Positions 53,243 to 60,810 of a DNA stretch of 64,000 bases are shown here, piece after piece; position 1 is the stretch's first letter, and each line of letters opens with the position of its first letter. The position numbers and the translations under genes are program-made. Source of the DNA: an uncultured Cohaesibacter sp. (GTDB taxonomy: Bacteria > Pseudomonadota > Alphaproteobacteria > Rhizobiales > Cohaesibacteraceae); assembly GCF_963676275.1 (NCBI RefSeq), contig NZ_OY781091.1, positions 3,078,775 through 3,142,774 of the forward strand, written 5' to 3'. A model generated the notes under the pieces. That model was not told the origin of the DNA. It saw only the letters and a program-made list of their open reading frames with translations, and searched no databases.

Positions 53243-54067
53243 TTATGCCAAAACCCCTATCGCAACTGACAAAACAACACACAGACAAACCATTCCAAAA
53301 CACCCAGTTGCAGCGCCATCTTTCAGCTTTTTCACCTCCATCCATTGTTTCTTATTGAGCGATATTGGCGCTGCGCTATCTGGCTTAGGGCTAGTTAAAA
53401 GCCCAGCGTCAATGAGCGCCGCTGTCACAAAGCTGTATGTTGATGTTTTGGTGCTAGCACCCTCAAGTACATCTCCTTCAGGAGTGGTGTAATTTCCAAA
53501 CCAGCGTAAAGAGACCTTTGGGCCAACAAACCTATTTCGCCTCAAAGATCTCGCCAAATCAGCATCAGCAAGCAGTCTGAGCGCTATCGCCTTAAACTGC
53601 TCATGCGAAGGATCATCCAGAACGCCGGGTGCACTTCGATCCGCCAGAGACCGGTAGACGCGATATACATACCACTGAGCAAACTCAGACAAATCCGTCC
53701 TATCAGCCAGCTTTATGTAGATATCGTCATATATTCGTTTTTTGTTTGCAAAACGCCCAGCATAGACGCCAAAAAACCTAGCATGCTCCCTGTCGCGCTG
53801 ATGGGCTGGAGGGCGCTTATCAATAGCGTTATTAATCAAATCGTTGGCGTCATTAAAAGCCAGTCCGTCCGAATATGGTAATCCAAGTTTTTTCATTTCA
53901 TTTTTTTGCTTTTCGCTTGCTGGAAAAACAATTTCTTCTATCGATATAATTTCATCTCCGCTTTGCATAAATCTTTGTTTCAGAGAATCCAAATCAAGAG
54001 CCATAAAGGTTCTTCGGTTCTTCCTCTTGGTTTTTGAATTTTTGTATTCAACTTTAAATCGCAACAT
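53243..54067 (-). CDS. Unknown C-terminally membrane-anchored protein beside the repressor
   Basis: The 274-residue protein begins with a small beta-rich, basic domain (LRFKVEYKNSKTKRKNRRTFMALDLDSLKQRF). A helical middle (FAQWYVYRVYRSLADRSAP) and a single C-terminal hydrophobic helix (CFGMVCLCVVLSVAIGVL) follow, so it is probably tail-anchored in the inner membrane. It converges on the repressor gene (four-base gap) inside the immunity region, a usual home for superinfection exclusion or defence genes expressed by the lysogen. GGGAGGGG precedes the ATG. No family recognised. Confidence 0.7.
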   Translation of the reverse strand: MLRFKVEYKNSKTKRKNRRTFMALDLDSLKQRFMQSGDEIISIEEIVFPASEKQKNEMKKLGLPYSDGLAFNDANDLINNAIDKRPPAHQRDREHARFFGVYAGRFANKKRIYDDIYIKLADRTDLSEFAQWYVYRVYRSLADRSAPGVLDDPSHEQFKAIALRLLADADLARSLRRNRFVGPKVSLRWFGNYTTPEGDVLEGASTKTSTYSFVTAALIDAGLLTSPKPDSAAPISLNKKQWMEVKKLKDGAATGCFGMVCLCVVLSVAIGVLA

Positions 54068-54157
54068 CGCTACCCCTCCCACCAATCAAAGAAAGAGTGC
54101 GCCTCAAAGCACAACCGATCAAGTAAAAAAGTGAGTCGGAACAATCGCTTATAGATG

Positions 54158-54235
54158 TTCTGCATTTATGCTGATATTTGATCTTGACAATTCTGCATTT
54201 TGAGTTGTTAAATATCTGCATTATTGCAGAAATGG
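54158..54235 (+). promoter_or_regulatory. Rightward early promoter with repressor operators
   Basis: TTGACA (54184-54189) and TTAAAT (54208-54213) overlap operator half-sites TTCTGC (54158-54163) and ATTCTGC (54190-54196). A full site TCTGCA TTAT TGCAGA (54215-54230) follows the -10, then TGGAG before the ATG at 54246. The whole block mirrors the leftward promoter at 52267-52315, so one repressor probably silences both. Confidence 0.82.
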
Positions 54236-54245
54236 AGCGCTCGCC

Positions 54246-54398
54246 ATGACCACCATCTACATCCCCGAGGCCCAGCGCCCGCCGCTATCGGCCCACGCGC
54301 GCAAACTTGCCGATCTGGCCTTTCACGCTGGCGGATCAGCTGTAGGCACAGCCATGATTGTTTCCACCATGATTGCATTCTTCGGAGCGGTTCTATGA
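54246..54398 (+). CDS. 50-residue membrane protein, first gene of the rightward early operon
   Basis: The frame [21 protein letters not shown]... ends in a hydrophobic helix ([21 protein letters not shown]). It starts just after the operator-promoter with TGGAG upstream and overlaps the gapR-like start by four bases (ATGA). Function unknown. Confidence 0.65.
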   Translation: MTTIYIPEAQRPPLSAHARKLADLAFHAGGSAVGTAMIVSTMIAFFGAVL

Positions 54399-54655
54399 GC
54401 GTTTCAGGAGGCGTCGCAGCCGATCAATTGCGGGCATTCGTCGAGCGCATCGAGCGTCTCGAAGAGGAAAAGAAGAACATCTCTGACGACATCAAGGAAG
54501 TCTATGCCGAAGCCAAGGGCAATGGCTATGACGTCAAAGTCATGCGCGAGTTGATTAAAGTCCGCGCCAAAGATCCGAACGCCTACCGCGAAATGGAAAG
54601 CCTCCTCGACCTCTACATGCATGCCATGGGCATGGTGCCAAAGGCAGGGGAATAG
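54395..54655 (+). CDS. gapR: GapR-like nucleoid-associated protein (DUF2312)
   Basis: The 86-residue protein matches GapR/DUF2312: [49 protein letters not shown]. In Caulobacter GapR encircles overtwisted DNA ahead of replication and transcription and stimulates topoisomerases. Here it is a prophage copy in the early operon, overlapping its neighbour by ATGA. It might aid phage replication or compete with host GapR, which is inference. Confidence 0.92.
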   Translation: MSVSGGVAADQLRAFVERIERLEEEKKNISDDIKEVYAEAKGNGYDVKVMRELIKVRAKDPNAYREMESLLDLYMHAMGMVPKAGE

Positions 54656-54657
54656 AC

Positions 54658-54987
54658 ATGAGCAAGACACCGCGCCGCCAAAGGATCATGAACAAGGTCA
54701 TGAATAACGTCGAGATCGACGCCAATGACTGTTGGGTCTGGACTGGCGGCACGTCTGGCGATGGTCGCGGCGGTGGCTATCCGCGCATGAAGCTGGACGG
54801 ACAGACTGTCGCGGTGCATCGCGTGGTCTACACGCATCATTTCGGTTTTGTGCCGGGCAAAAAGCAGATCGACCACAAATGTCGCAATCGCCTTTGCTGC
54901 AATCCTGACCACCTCGAAATGGTCACCCACAAGGAAAATCAACGCCGTCGCGCCAAAGCAAAGCGCGAGGAGAATGAATTGGCCTGA
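54658..54987 (+). CDS. HNH endonuclease
   Basis: The 109-residue protein carries an HNH_3 domain: CWVWTGGTSGDGRGGGYPRMKLDGQTVAVHRVVY, then IDHKCRNRLCCNPDHLEMVTHKEN. It has the His pair and paired Cys for zinc. Phage HNH genes of this kind may act as homing or packaging-associated nucleases. It follows gapR by two bases in the early operon. Confidence 0.87.
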   Translation: MSKTPRRQRIMNKVMNNVEIDANDCWVWTGGTSGDGRGGGYPRMKLDGQTVAVHRVVYTHHFGFVPGKKQIDHKCRNRLCCNPDHLEMVTHKENQRRRAKAKREENELA

Positions 54988-55169
54988 TGGCCTCCGATAC
55001 GACTGGATGACGGGCTGCTCAAGACGGTCGTTTTAAATGTCCACGAGCAGGGTTTCTGGTTAACCGCAAACCAGACAGATACCCGGAGCGCGCTCACCGA
55101 CAGGCGCGATATGAAACTGACCGGCTATAGCGGTGAGGTGGCCGGTCATCCAACAGTAAGGACATTGAT
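54988..55169 (+). promoter_or_regulatory. Leader between HNH and small gene, with hairpin
   Basis: These 182 bases have no gene. A seven-base-pair stem GACCGGC/GCCGGTC (55119-55125 with 55141-55147) precedes a GGACATTGAT-ATG start context. A very similar start context (GGACATTGCATC-ATG) follows the next structured leader at 55393. Confidence 0.5.
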
Positions 55170-55355
55170 ATGACACCAACATTTGCATTCGATCTTGACC
55201 AGAAAGTGAAAATGAAACTCAGCGATGAGCAGGGCTTGATCATTGGCCGTGCCGAATTTGTCATGGACACCCCAAACTATCTTGTGCGGTACCTCGCCGC
55301 AGATGGCAGACAGGTTGAATCATGGTGGAACGAGAGCGCCATCGAAAAGATCTGA
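55170..55355 (+). CDS. Small conserved-type phage protein
   Basis: The 61-residue protein (MTPTFAFDLDQKVKMKLSDEQGLIIGRAEFVMDTPNYLVRYLAADGRQVESWWNESAIEKI) folds plausibly as a small SH3-like barrel. It has a good start site (AAGGACATTGAT). Such proteins recur in phage early regions, but their role is unknown. Confidence 0.7.
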   Translation: MTPTFAFDLDQKVKMKLSDEQGLIIGRAEFVMDTPNYLVRYLAADGRQVESWWNESAIEKI

Positions 55356-55392
55356 TCCTATTTCGAAATGTCCGCGCAACTGCGGATTAGCT

Positions 55393-55437
55393 GTGGCGTC
55401 TGGTCATTGGCCTGCCCAAGAGGGCACCGGACGCCAC
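55393..55437 (+). promoter_or_regulatory. Structured leader hairpin upstream of the HD gene
   Basis: GTGGCGTCTGG and CCGGACGCCAC form an 11-bp RNA stem (one G-U pair) across 55393-55437, with an inner GCCC/GGGC stem. It lies 55 bases before the HD gene start. There is no T run, so control of translation or RNA stability is more likely than termination. Confidence 0.5.
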
Positions 55438-55491
55438 ACGGCTCAAGCTCAGCCCGCAAGGGCGCAAACCCTTCATAATGGACATTGCATC

Positions 55492-56211
55492 ATGACCCAT
55501 CATGCAGCCCTATTGCAGCCACGCCCTGCCCCCGACTGCCCGCTTTTCGATCTGGCAGCGTATTTTGGCCCCTTTAAATATCTCAAGCGGGGCGGTTACT
55601 GGCTCTTTGAAGCGCCACAGCACAGCAAGTGGGAATGGCGCGGCATGGCTGAAAGCCTCGCCATGATCAATCGCTACGATGGCGCAACCCACTTTCCCTA
55701 TTCGGTCGCACAGCATAGCTGCATCGGGCATGACATGGCCCCGCCAGAAGTGCGCCTCCATTTCCTGCTGCATGACATGCCCGAGGTCATCATCGGCGAC
55801 AAGACACGGCCGGTAAAGGACAATGAAGCCAGCAGGGCAGCGCTGATCCGTAGCCGCTCCCTCTCGGCCCTGCGCTATTCAGCCGTACCCGAAGACCTGT
55901 GTGCCCTCACAAAAACCGCGATGCTGCAAATCGAGGACCTGCACAAAAGTGAGGATGGCCGAGTAATGGAGGCCATCTATCAGAAAGCCAACATTCCGCT
56001 GCCAACCAGCGAAGAGCACAAGCAGGTTAAACTGGTCGACATGCGCATGCTCAAAACCGAGACGCGCGACCTGCTGGAAGAGCCACCGCACAGCCTGCCT
56101 CTAAGGCTTCCCAAGTCAATCGAGCCCTACCCTTGCGTCATCAAGCCTTGGACGTGGGACAGGGCGGCAGACGAGTTCCTGAAGCGCCTGAGCAATTACG
56201 TAAAGGTGTGA
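55492..56211 (+). CDS. HD-domain hydrolase, YfbR-like (nucleotidase)
   Basis: The 239-residue protein has HD-superfamily metal sites: THFPYSVAQHSCIGHDM (first His), LHFLLHDMPEVIIGD (HD pair) and a later Asp in LVDMRML. Related YfbR-type enzymes hydrolyse deoxynucleoside monophosphates; a role in adjusting nucleotide pools for phage replication is inferred. The ATG at 55492 follows a structured leader. The stop overlaps the next start (TGATG). Confidence 0.8.
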   Translation: MTHHAALLQPRPAPDCPLFDLAAYFGPFKYLKRGGYWLFEAPQHSKWEWRGMAESLAMINRYDGATHFPYSVAQHSCIGHDMAPPEVRLHFLLHDMPEVIIGDKTRPVKDNEASRAALIRSRSLSALRYSAVPEDLCALTKTAMLQIEDLHKSEDGRVMEAIYQKANIPLPTSEEHKQVKLVDMRMLKTETRDLLEEPPHSLPLRLPKSIEPYPCVIKPWTWDRAADEFLKRLSNYVKV

Positions 56212-56492
56212 TGATGCAAACCAAGATCCCGCATTACGTAAAAAAGGCAGCGATTGGCTTGCAAGGACGTTTTCTTTGCCGCCAGTCCGGAAAGACCGCT
56301 GAAGCCAGAAAGGGTGGAGGATACCTCTATTTTGTGGAGCCAAGCGGAAAGAAATTTCCCACTGTCTCTGGCTTGTTTCTGGTTCAGAATGGATTGGTCG
56401 AAGCCTCCGAAGATGGCCTCCTTGACCATATGTCACAATCGTTCCGCCTCACCAAAGAGGCACAGAAGTTGCTCGAGGCAAGCCATGCCTGA
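56211..56492 (+). CDS. Unknown small phage protein
   Basis: The 93-residue protein (MMQTKIPHYVKKAAIGLQGRFLCRQSGKTAEARKGGGYLYFVEPSGKKF...) is basic and ends in helices. It is joined to neighbours by overlaps (one base upstream, eight bases with the methylase gene). No family recognised. Confidence 0.7.
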   Translation: MMQTKIPHYVKKAAIGLQGRFLCRQSGKTAEARKGGGYLYFVEPSGKKFPTVSGLFLVQNGLVEASEDGLLDHMSQSFRLTKEAQKLLEASHA

Positions 56493-57738
56493 AATCGCCT
56501 CCACCCCGTTCCATGATGGCAAGGTGATGCTCTATGGTGGCGACTGCATGGCCGTGCTGGATCAGCTGCCAGCCGAAAGCCTTGACGCCGTGGTCAGCGA
56601 CCCGCCCTATCATCTGACAAGCATCGTTGCCCGCTTTGGCGGCAAGCATGCCGCCCCCGCCATTTCCAATGGCCCAAGCGGTGTCTATGCGCGCGCATCC
56701 AAAGGCTTTATGGGGCAACAGTGGGATGGAGGTGATATCGCCTTTCAGGTCGAGCTATGGCGCAAGATCTTTCGCGCCCTCAAGCCGGGTGGATGGATAA
56801 TCGCCTTCAGCGCCACCCGCACCTACCACCGCATGGTGACAGCTGCCGAGGATGCCGGTTTTGATATTCGCGATATGGTCCCTTGGCTTTATGGTTCAGG
56901 CTTCCCAAAGAACCTTGATATCGGCAAGGCGATTGACAAAAGGCAGGGCGCTGAACGCGAGGTGATTGGTGTTGTTGAAAGAGCGGGTAAAAAGGCAGGC
57001 ACCTATGGGGAGATGTCTGGTCATTGTCTGGTCACAGCCCCCACCACCAATGAGGCCATCCAGTGGGATGGATGGGGCACAGCCCTCAAGCCAGCGCTGG
57101 AGCCTGCCATGCTCGCGCGCAAGCCGAGCCCTCTTTCCTATGCCGACAACGTCCTGCAATTTGGTGTTGGTGGCCTGAACATCAATGGCTGCAGGATCGG
57201 CACCGAGACATTGCCAGCCCAAAAGGCAGGTCAGGCAAGGCTTGGCGCATTTGAGCGCAGCAACATGCTGATGCCCGAACGACAGGGCCGCTGGCCCGCC
57301 AACGTTATCTGGGATGGATCAGAAGCCATCAGAGGCGCGTTTGTTGAGCAGCAGGTTTCCGATGCCCTGCATTTCTTCTATTCGGCCAAGGCAGACGCAG
57401 CCGACCGCATGGGCAGCAAACACCCGACCGTCAAGCCGCTCGATCTCATGCGCTATCTTGTCCGCCTAGTCACGCCGAAGGGTGGCACTGTGCTCGACAT
57501 GTTTGCCGGAACAGGCACCACTGGCGAGGCCGCTCTGCTTGAAGGCATGCGCGCCATCCTCATCGAGCGCGAACCACAATATCAAATCGACATCGCCAAC
57601 CGGATGGCCTTTGCGGGCTGCAACCGCGCCCTGCGCCAGTCGGTTCACCAAAGCAAAAGAGACCACCAGCCGACCGCAGCCGAACTGGCAGGTCAGCAAT
57701 CCTTTCTTGATCAAATCTCGCTTGAGGAGGCAATCTGA
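56485..57738 (+). CDS. DNA N4/N6 amino-methyltransferase (beta-type order)
   Basis: The 417-residue protein has catalytic motif DPPY (SDPPYHL, about residue 38) before the SAM-binding motif FxGxG (DMFAGTGTTGEAAL, about 335), the order of beta-class adenine-N6 or cytosine-N4 methylases. The middle, about 150 residues, may recognise DNA. No restriction enzyme lies nearby, so it is an orphan methylase that may protect phage DNA. It is followed by the clamp gene with one-base overlap. Confidence 0.9.
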   Translation: MPEIASTPFHDGKVMLYGGDCMAVLDQLPAESLDAVVSDPPYHLTSIVARFGGKHAAPAISNGPSGVYARASKGFMGQQWDGGDIAFQVELWRKIFRALKPGGWIIAFSATRTYHRMVTAAEDAGFDIRDMVPWLYGSGFPKNLDIGKAIDKRQGAEREVIGVVERAGKKAGTYGEMSGHCLVTAPTTNEAIQWDGWGTALKPALEPAMLARKPSPLSYADNVLQFGVGGLNINGCRIGTETLPAQKAGQARLGAFERSNMLMPERQGRWPANVIWDGSEAIRGAFVEQQVSDALHFFYSAKADAADRMGSKHPTVKPLDLMRYLVRLVTPKGGTVLDMFAGTGTTGEAALLEGMRAILIEREPQYQIDIANRMAFAGCNRALRQSVHQSKRDHQPTAAELAGQQSFLDQISLEEAI

Positions 57739-58877
57739 TGCACATCATCATGGAAGCCAATCAGTTGAAACCCGCAGTCGCCCGCCTGCAGGCAGTCACC
57801 GGCAAAGCCACCACCATTCCGATTCTGGCTTGCATCTCCATTCGCACAGACGGCAAAGACCGTGTGCAACTCAGGGCGACCGATCAGGAGGCTGAGTTGA
57901 CCGTCTCCGTACCGGCAAGTGTGCAAGAGCCCGGATATTGGGCGATTGAGGGAGATCGCTTGCAGAAGGCAATCGACACCGCACCTGATGGCGGGCAGAT
58001 CAAGCTCAAGCTGATTGCAGCAGGCCAGAGGCTTGAGATCCGTCATGGCCGCAGTGCCTACCGCCTGCCCTGCTTTAATGGCGAAGATATGCCTCATCTG
58101 CAGTTTGATGATCATAACTGGCAAATCAACCTGTCAGGGTCCGAGCTTGACAACCTTCTCAATATCACGGCTTTTGCCGAACAAAAGGGACCCCGCTACT
58201 ATCTGCATGGAGTGTCTGTTACCACAAGAGATGACAAGCTGTGCGCCTATGCAAGCGACGGACACAGGGCAATCCGTGCGCAATCTGATATCGATGTGCC
58301 AAAAAATTTTTCGCCCTTTATCGTTGGCTCAGGCAATTGCAATCGCATCCTGCATTTATTCAAGGATAGCGCCAGCGTCCTGCTAAAGGCACACAGCCGT
58401 GGTATTGTCATTGTTGCCGGAGACTATTGCTACACGTCAAAGCTGATTGACGCCGAACCGATTGACATCGAGAGGGTGATCCCCAAGCCTACCGGCGTAA
58501 AACCTGTAACTGTCAACCGCAAACGAATGATTGCCACCATCGACTCGTTGATCGGCTTGACAGACAAAGAGGTCCGTGCCTTGCGTTTTGTTGTCCTTGA
58601 GGACAACCTCTATGTGTGCCTCAGCGAAAAATCAGACGCCGAAGGTGAGTGCTTCATTGATGCCAAATGTGCTGGAACCGGCGAGACAATCGGCCTGAAC
58701 GGTGTCTATGCAAAAGACATGTGTCGCGTCTGGGACAATGACGAAATCTATATAACCTTTCAGGATGAAGGCGTCCCCATCCTATTTGAAGCCAAAGATA
58801 GCCACCGCACCGGCTGCATCATGGCGATCAGAAGTCAGTCTATTGATGTCAGCAAAATCGAAAAGCAGGAGGGGTGA
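57738..58877 (+). CDS. Phage DNA polymerase III beta sliding-clamp-like protein
   Basis: The 379-residue protein matches DnaN in length and in domain pattern: ANQLKPAVARLQAVTGKATTIPILACISI at the start, a middle domain with YYLHGVSV...YASDGHRAIRAQ (a typical clamp motif near the hydrophobic pocket), and a C-terminal third repeat. It probably replaces or supports the host clamp during phage replication. It overlaps the methylase stop by one base. Confidence 0.9.
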   Translation: MHIIMEANQLKPAVARLQAVTGKATTIPILACISIRTDGKDRVQLRATDQEAELTVSVPASVQEPGYWAIEGDRLQKAIDTAPDGGQIKLKLIAAGQRLEIRHGRSAYRLPCFNGEDMPHLQFDDHNWQINLSGSELDNLLNITAFAEQKGPRYYLHGVSVTTRDDKLCAYASDGHRAIRAQSDIDVPKNFSPFIVGSGNCNRILHLFKDSASVLLKAHSRGIVIVAGDYCYTSKLIDAEPIDIERVIPKPTGVKPVTVNRKRMIATIDSLIGLTDKEVRALRFVVLEDNLYVCLSEKSDAEGECFIDAKCAGTGETIGLNGVYAKDMCRVWDNDEIYITFQDEGVPILFEAKDSHRTGCIMAIRSQSIDVSKIEKQEG

Positions 58878-58880
58878 GAC

Positions 58881-59129
58881 ATGACCCCTCGCCTCATCTC
58901 AAAGCAGGCTGCGGCTGACTATCTCAGTGTTTGCGTTGCTACGCTGGACAGCTACATCCAGCAAGGGCTTTTACCCGGACCTGTCGCCAATACGCGCCGT
59001 TTTGATCGCCTCGCAATCGACAGGGCACTAGACAAACTCAGCAATCTGCACTCTAGTGATGGCCAGACATCAAGCGCTTATGCGCGTAGGCAGGCAAGGA
59101 AACGGGCAGAGGCCAATGGTCAACGGTGA
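58881..59129 (+). CDS. xis: Excisionase-like MerR/AlpA-type HTH protein
   Basis: The 82-residue protein has a winged HTH (LISKQAAADYLSVCVATLDSYIQQGLLPGPVANTRRFDRLAIDRAL) of the excisionase type and a basic tail. It overlaps the integrase start by 14 bases, the usual xis-int arrangement. It would bend attachment-site DNA and favour excision. Confidence 0.85.
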   Translation: MTPRLISKQAAADYLSVCVATLDSYIQQGLLPGPVANTRRFDRLAIDRALDKLSNLHSSDGQTSSAYARRQARKRAEANGQR

Positions 59130-60252
59130 TATCAAGGGTATCCATCGCTATTCTAAGAAGCTGTCTGACGGTACCGTAAGATATTATTACAAGGTATCGC
59201 GCGAAAAGGGTGCGCCTGTCTTTTGGACCAGAGACCACCTACCAGAGCGCGAGCCGCTCAGGCAAGACTTTGTTGCTGCCTATATGGAGGCGCGCGCCGC
59301 ATGGTTTAAGGGACCGGTTGCCGAATGTGACACCATCAGCCATCTCATCCTGCGGCTGCAACAAACGCCAGACTTCAAGAAACTGGCCAAAGCAACCAAG
59401 ACCTACTACCAGGAAGCCTTTCCTGCCATCCTTGAAGAATTCGGCGAGGATGAGATCGCCGCCTTTGAAGACCGCTCAATGCGCAAAGATGTCAAGATGT
59501 GGCGTAATCAGTGGCGCGAGACGCCTCGTCAGGCCGACAAGATGCTAGGCACCCTTGTGTACCTGCTGAATTTTGCTGTCGATGAGGGCGAGATCACCGG
59601 CCACGTCCTCAACAAAATCAAACGCCTGCATAAATCTGATCGATCCTATATCATTTGGGAACAAGAAGACATCGAGGCCTTTAGGTCCGATGCACCGGAA
59701 CATCTCAAATGGGTGATCGATATCGCCACCATGACTGGCCTGCGTCGTGAGGATCTGGTCACCATCCCTGCCAACGCCGACAAGGGCAGTCACCTTGAAT
59801 GGCGCACAAGCAAAAGCGGACGCCGCACAACGATCATGGTGCCCATCGTTGGAGAGTTGCGCGCCGCGATTGATGCTATCAAGTCCCATAAAGCCCAGTA
59901 TGAAATCCGCAGCACCACCCTGCTATGCAACTCGCGCGGTAAACCATGGACCGGCATGGGCCTGTCTGCCAGCTTTAGAAAGCAGGCCGCAAAACATGGC
60001 ATCGATAAAACCATGCACGACATGCGTGGAACAGCTGTGACGCACTACAAAATGGCAGGGCTGGAAGACAACGAAATCGCAGATATCGTCGGCTGGAAAA
60101 AAGCTGATGTGGAAAAGATAATTAAGCTTTACATCAATAAGGAAGCTGTGTTAGCAGCCATCATCCAGAAAGTTGAAAAAGAACGTCTTCAGAACAAAAA
60201 CTGTAAACCGGCTGTAAACCGGTGGAAAAAGTCAAAAAACTCTGATGACTAA
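59116..60252 (+). CDS. int: Tyrosine recombinase integrase
   Basis: The 378-residue protein has the catalytic set of phage integrases: R210 (TMTGLRREDL), a Lys near 233 (WRTSKSGR), H301-x-x-R304 (HDMRGTAVTH), W327 in the His/Trp position and Y339 (IIKLYINK). It integrates the phage at tRNA-Thr(TGT). Its gene ends 45 bases before the rebuilt tRNA. A fragment of a related integrase lies left of attL. Confidence 0.95.
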   Translation: MVNGDIKGIHRYSKKLSDGTVRYYYKVSREKGAPVFWTRDHLPEREPLRQDFVAAYMEARAAWFKGPVAECDTISHLILRLQQTPDFKKLAKATKTYYQEAFPAILEEFGEDEIAAFEDRSMRKDVKMWRNQWRETPRQADKMLGTLVYLLNFAVDEGEITGHVLNKIKRLHKSDRSYIIWEQEDIEAFRSDAPEHLKWVIDIATMTGLRREDLVTIPANADKGSHLEWRTSKSGRRTTIMVPIVGELRAAIDAIKSHKAQYEIRSTTLLCNSRGKPWTGMGLSASFRKQAAKHGIDKTMHDMRGTAVTHYKMAGLEDNEIADIVGWKKADVEKIIKLYINKEAVLAAIIQKVEKERLQNKNCKPAVNRWKKSKNSDD

Positions 60253-60294
60253 TAGCATAAACAACACATTGATGTTAAACGGCTATTTCAACAA

Positions 60295-60338
60295 AGCGCC
60301 GGTATAGCTCAGCTGGTAGAGCACCTGATTTGTAATCA
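60295..60338 (+). repeat. attR: 44-bp direct repeat within tRNA-Thr
   Basis: Identical to 15999-16042. It covers three bases before and the first 41 bases of the tRNA-Thr gene, up to the anticodon stem. Crossover therefore took place in the 5' half of the tRNA. Confidence 0.92.
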
Positions 60339-60373
60339 GGGGGTCGCGGGTTCGAATCCTGCTGCCGGCACCA
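60298..60373 (+). tRNA. tRNA-Thr (anticodon TGT), rebuilt at attR
   Basis: A complete 76-base cloverleaf with acceptor GCCGGTA, D-arm GCTC...GAGC, anticodon loop TTTGTAA, T-arm GGTTCGAATCC and encoded CCA. Its 5' 41 bases come from the phage side and its 3' part is original chromosome. Its promoter must now lie in prophage DNA or in readthrough from int. Confidence 0.96.
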
Positions 60374-60810
60374 CTTCTCCTTATTATTTTATCCCTACCA
60401 GATCCAAGACGCACATTCAGGTGCGATTTAATCGCGGCATATGTGGTGCGCCTTTTCACTTTGCACAAGTCGACTCTTGTCTTTGCACGATTTCGCGGAT
60501 CAACAAGATACTACGTTGCTTTAGTTACTTGTATGTAGAAAAGTAAAACTCGCCTAAAGAAATATTTTTCTAACCTCTTTGTGGCGTTTCACACGGTTTT
60601 GCCACTTTTAAAAATCAGCAACAAATCATGAAATCGATTTGAAGGGGTCTCAAAGGTCATTTGAGGGCCTTTTGAGTTTCCCGCGTCCTGCCCCTTCTCC
60701 CTGATGCTCAAAACGTAAGGCCATGAGGGCGGATAACTGACTTTTGTTGCAGGATCCACGAACTCACACGCAGCGGGCAAAGCGGGCATTCGCGCAAAGT
60801 CCGCTTTCCT
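60374..60810. other. Intergenic region right of the tRNA
   Basis: No gene is supported in 437 bases. A 66-residue minus-strand frame (60589-60789) has no clear start site. The stretch is AT-rich around 60480-60600. Confidence 0.35.

Larger units (their letters stand above)
15999..60338. mobile_element. Lambda-like siphovirus prophage, about 44.3 kb, in tRNA-Thr
   Basis: The element is bounded by 44-bp direct repeats in tRNA-Thr(TGT). It contains integrase, excisionase, S24 repressor, replication genes, Nu1/gpA-type terminase, lambda-type portal, protease-capsid fusion, tape measure, J-like tip protein and lysis genes. All expected modules are present and no structural gene looks broken, so it may be inducible. 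Late and replication genes (16.9-52.3 kb) are mostly on the minus strand; the accessory island at 19.3-21.3 kb and the early block at 54.2-60.3 kb are on the plus strand. Confidence 0.93.
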
